From: Apibacter raozihei
GTDB lineage: Bacteria > Bacteroidota > Bacteroidia > Flavobacteriales > Weeksellaceae
Length of the DNA stretch: 64,000 nucleotides
Assembly: GCF_004014855.1 (NCBI RefSeq)
Contig: NZ_CP034930.1
Location: 2,833,716-2,897,715, forward strand
Reading direction: 5' to 3'
Shown: positions 62,049 through 64,000 of the stretch, in pieces
How the letters are laid out: each line of letters begins with the position of its first letter
How positions within the stretch are numbered: position 1 is the first letter of the stretch
The notes under the pieces: generated by a model
What the model was told of the DNA's origin: nothing
Databases searched by the model: none
The model's input: only the letters and a program-made list of their open reading frames with translations
Program-made: the position numbers and the translations under genes

Positions 62049-62600
62049 ATGAATAAAACTATACTGATATTGCTATTTTTTGTCTTTAGCCTTTTTTCAT
62101 TTTCACAGACTACTAAAACAATAGTTGATCTTGAAAAATTATCAGAGCAGGAACTCGGCAATATTTCCCAAAGTGTTTCACAAAAAGGTTGGGTTTTACT
62201 GAAAGATAAGAATCATAATTATATATTGAATTGCTCCAATAAAGATTATCATTTATTTTTTTCCATTATTTGTGAAAAAGCAACTGATAGACCCGGATTT
62301 CATATTGAATTTTCTAATAACTACAGAGACGGAAGCTACGGAGGCATAGATTTTTTGAGCTCTAACGACGACCGGGAGGTACAACTTTTGTTAGATGGTA
62401 AAAGTTTCCAAAATCCATTTAAAAACTATGAAGAAACTCTATTTAAAAAATTTACTGAAGCTTTAAGAAATGCAAAAATTCTTACTATCGAGGTTTACGA
62501 TCATGATGATTTCACTCAGGAACTTAAATTGAATCGCTCTATTGATTTTAAGCTTGAAAATGGAGATTTAATAGACTATCCGGTACAATGTAATGAATGA
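62049..62600 (+). CDS. Exported hypothetical protein
   Basis: 183 aa. Signal peptide (LILLFFVFSLFSFSQ), then a mature domain with alternating strands (QKGWVLLKDKNHNYILNCSN, FHIEFSNNYRDGSYGGIDFL) and a helix FKKFTEALRNAKILTIEVYD. No family recognised. Probably periplasmic. Preceded by a TAAATTTG-like -7 element near 62036-62043. Confidence 0.65.
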   Translation: MNKTILILLFFVFSLFSFSQTTKTIVDLEKLSEQELGNISQSVSQKGWVLLKDKNHNYILNCSNKDYHLFFSIICEKATDRPGFHIEFSNNYRDGSYGGIDFLSSNDDREVQLLLDGKSFQNPFKNYEETLFKKFTEALRNAKILTIEVYDHDDFTQELKLNRSIDFKLENGDLIDYPVQCNE

Positions 62601-62785
62601 AATGGAAAGCATTTTTTGTATTAACCTACTAATTTTTATGTTTATAAGCCACTAATTACGATCTTTAATTAAGAACAAATGATTTATTATTTTTATTTAT
62701 TACAAGTCATATTTATTTCTTTTTACCTACCAGATTTTCTATATCTTTATTAGTCCAAATCATATTTTTTAGCTTTGAATTAAAA

Positions 62786-63133
62786 ATGGGAATACTAATT
62801 ATACCGTTCTATTTGATACCTATGGTGATTTTCTTTTATAGTTTTATTATTCTTGTTCCATTGGTCATAAAAAAACAAATCACTTTCAAACAAATTTTAT
62901 CAGGTTTTTTTCTTTCTTTATCGCTTTATGTTGCAATATTATACTATTTGGCTAATGATGGTAAAGCCAGTGCTTTAGTTCCTCTTATTTTGATACCATT
63001 ATGCATGTTCGTCATTCCCGCAATATTGTCTGTTATATCCCAATATATTAAGAGTGAAAAAAATCCACTTTATAATGTATTTATGATTAGCATTTTTTTT
63101 CTGGCTTTTTATTCATTGCTTTTACAGAGATAA
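62786..63133 (+). CDS. Small four-helix membrane protein
   Basis: 115 aa, almost wholly hydrophobic with four predicted membrane helices (IIPFYLIPMVIFFYSFIILV, ILSGFFLSLSLYVAILYYLA, ALVPLILIPLCMFVIPAILS, FMISIFFLAFYSLLLQ). No family recognised; alone in a variable AT-rich region. Confidence 0.6.
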   Translation: MGILIIPFYLIPMVIFFYSFIILVPLVIKKQITFKQILSGFFLSLSLYVAILYYLANDGKASALVPLILIPLCMFVIPAILSVISQYIKSEKNPLYNVFMISIFFLAFYSLLLQR

Positions 63134-63246
63134 TTAAATATTTTAGAGAATCTGGAATAATACATTTTTATCTTTAATTTTAGGTTCTTAAACTTTTTCC
63201 ATTAAGTGTAATAATATTAAACATGGAGAATAACCTATTAAATACT
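63134..63246. other. Short intergenic stretch, nothing seen
   Basis: AT-rich, no gene or hairpin recognised. Confidence 0.4.
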
Positions 63247-63381
63247 CTACTTCCATATATCTCTGAATTCTTCCACTATTTGCTTTATTGCATCACCATA
63301 ATAGTTACAGTTTATTTTATTGCCTTTATTCCCAATAACAGCTTTTTCAAAAAATATCTTTAAATATTTCACATTTCCCAT
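63247..63381 (-). CDS. Possible small protein (44 codons)
   Basis: ATG at 63381, stop at 63247. The sequence (MGNVKYLKIFFEKAVIGNKG, then CNYYGDAIKQIVEEFRDIWK) looks like a real amphipathic protein end and lies 64 bp after the stop of the minus-strand gene at the window edge. It may be a small immunity-like protein or the last part of a broken gene. An opposing plus-strand frame (63223-63363) is purely hydrophobic and less convincing. Confidence 0.4.
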   Translation of the reverse strand: MGNVKYLKIFFEKAVIGNKGNKINCNYYGDAIKQIVEEFRDIWK

Positions 63382-63445
63382 AATTAGTAGCTTATCTCTC
63401 AAAAACGCTCCTTCATATATATCTCAACAGTAAATTCTGGATTTT

Positions 63446-64000
63446 TTATAATTTTTCCTCTAATAAAATTGATAATTCTTTATCCTGTAAATTTATATTA
63501 ATTTTTATGGGAATAGAGATATTAATTTTATAAAGTTCAACATCTTCAATAACATATTCACTTTCTGAAAGTCTTAACCTATATTGTTTACCTTTGGATA
63601 AATGAGTATTTATTTTTATATTATTAATTGGGTAATCACATAATCCTCTTCTACCTAATCCTGTATATATATAAAGAAAATCACAGTATAAAATATATTC
63701 TCCCTCATCTATAGTAAAAACTTCATTCCAGTAATTGCCTATTGCTTTGTCATATTTTTTTAGATCATAATTTTCTATTCTTAAACTTTGCCCTAAGAAA
63801 TCAAGTATCGCATAACTCTGTAATCTTTTTTTTATATATACTTTTAAATTATTTCGTTTTTTTTTTAAGGACAAAACTTTAATTAAAATCCAGACATATA
63901 CAAGTAAAACCACTACACCAAAAGCTATAAACACATGACAATCAACTATGTATAAAACTGTTTCTGGTTGGGATATATACTTAGTTGTAGGAGCGAAATA
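63446..64000 (-). CDS. Membrane-anchored protein, N-terminus outside window
   Basis: The frame is open from the window edge, 185 codons to the stop at 63446; the GTG at 63934 is likely internal. One membrane helix (HVFIAFGVVVLLVYVWILIK) preceded by extracytoplasmic residues YFAPTTKYISQPETVLY and followed by a basic segment (KKKRNNLKVYIKKRLQ), then a beta-rich soluble domain (DEGEYILYCDFLYIYTGLGR, GKQYRLRLSESEYVIEDVEL). Family not recognised. In this layout proteins often act as immunity or envelope factors, but nothing here proves that. Confidence 0.55.
   Translation of the reverse strand, partial: YFAPTTKYISQPETVLYIVDCHVFIAFGVVVLLVYVWILIKVLSLKKKRNNLKVYIKKRLQSYAILDFLGQSLRIENYDLKKYDKAIGNYWNEVFTIDEGEYILYCDFLYIYTGLGRRGLCDYPINNIKINTHLSKGKQYRLRLSESEYVIEDVELYKINISIPIKININLQDKELSILLEEKL

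Noticed and set aside
63223-63363. 46-codon plus-strand hydrophobic frame
   Set aside because: Overlaps a more protein-like frame on the other strand and is composed almost only of Leu, Ile, Phe and Tyr.
1-64000. CRISPR arrays, tRNA or rRNA genes
   Set aside because: No regularly spaced short repeats, cloverleaf-like T-loop sequence or rRNA signature was recognised while reading through; a covariance-model scan would be decisive.

Overview
The window reads as chromosomal DNA of an AT-rich member of the Bacteroidota, most likely class Flavobacteriia (Weeksellaceae-like, e.g. Chryseobacterium/Empedobacter/Apibacter relatives; genus is a guess). Support: Bacteroidota-type promoters (TTTG, about 19-21 bp, TAnnTTTG), scarce Shine-Dalgarno sites, many short lipoproteins with a Cys at residue 16 or so, a VgrG with PAAR-like effector of the type found in Bacteroidota type VI secretion systems (T6SS), a SAM-I riboswitch before metB-hom, and an E1/E2 2-oxoglutarate dehydrogenase pair. 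No tRNA, rRNA, CRISPR array or intact insertion sequence was seen.

Layout. 1-5.1 kb: the 3' end of a large putative secreted effector, translationally coupled (ATGA) to a tandem family of paralogous lipoproteins (three intact, one truncated, one decayed) that look like periplasmic immunity proteins. 5.4-13.3 kb: housekeeping genes (leuS, a WG-repeat protein, a SAM riboswitch controlling metB-hom, msrA). 13.6-22.3 kb, minus strand: a T6SS vgrG operon (vgrG, two accessory genes, a PAAR-like effector with a variable C-terminal toxin, its immunity gene), followed by a graveyard/reservoir of orphan toxin tips and immunity genes. Two of the orphan units carry a copy of the coding segment that joins the effector trunk to its toxin tip, in a 336-bp direct repeat. 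This is the most interesting region.

22.5-42.4 kb is mostly core metabolism and envelope: a MetE-like methyltransferase with divergent Lrp regulator, an HxlR/quinone-reductase pair, mpl, a lipid acyltransferase, Nudix, an S37 peptidase, an LTA-synthase-like sulfatase, odhA-odhB, a BrkB-family protein, a lipid kinase, rpe, and an AraC/SDR/MFS/NTF2-like group. 42.4-51.4 kb: a serine hydrolase, an ABC exporter and a complete urease operon ureABCEFGD followed by a UreH-like nickel/metal transporter. 51.7-58.8 kb: a secreted repeat protein and a seven-gene overlapping operon that begins with LemA and includes two GT4 glycosyltransferases, a MurG-like protein, a zinc-finger protein, a membrane protein and a lipoprotein; its function is unknown. 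58.8-64 kb: an accessory, very AT-rich stretch with an orphan effector-like gene bracketed by imperfect 43-bp direct repeats, small membrane and secreted proteins, an XRE regulator, and a gene cut by the window edge.

How it fits together: VgrG and the PAAR-like protein would form the tip of a T6SS whose structural genes lie elsewhere; orphan tips plus retained immunity genes allow tip exchange while keeping protection against relatives. The lipoprotein array at the left edge looks like the same logic for a periplasm-acting effector. All functions are inferred from sequence inspection alone.
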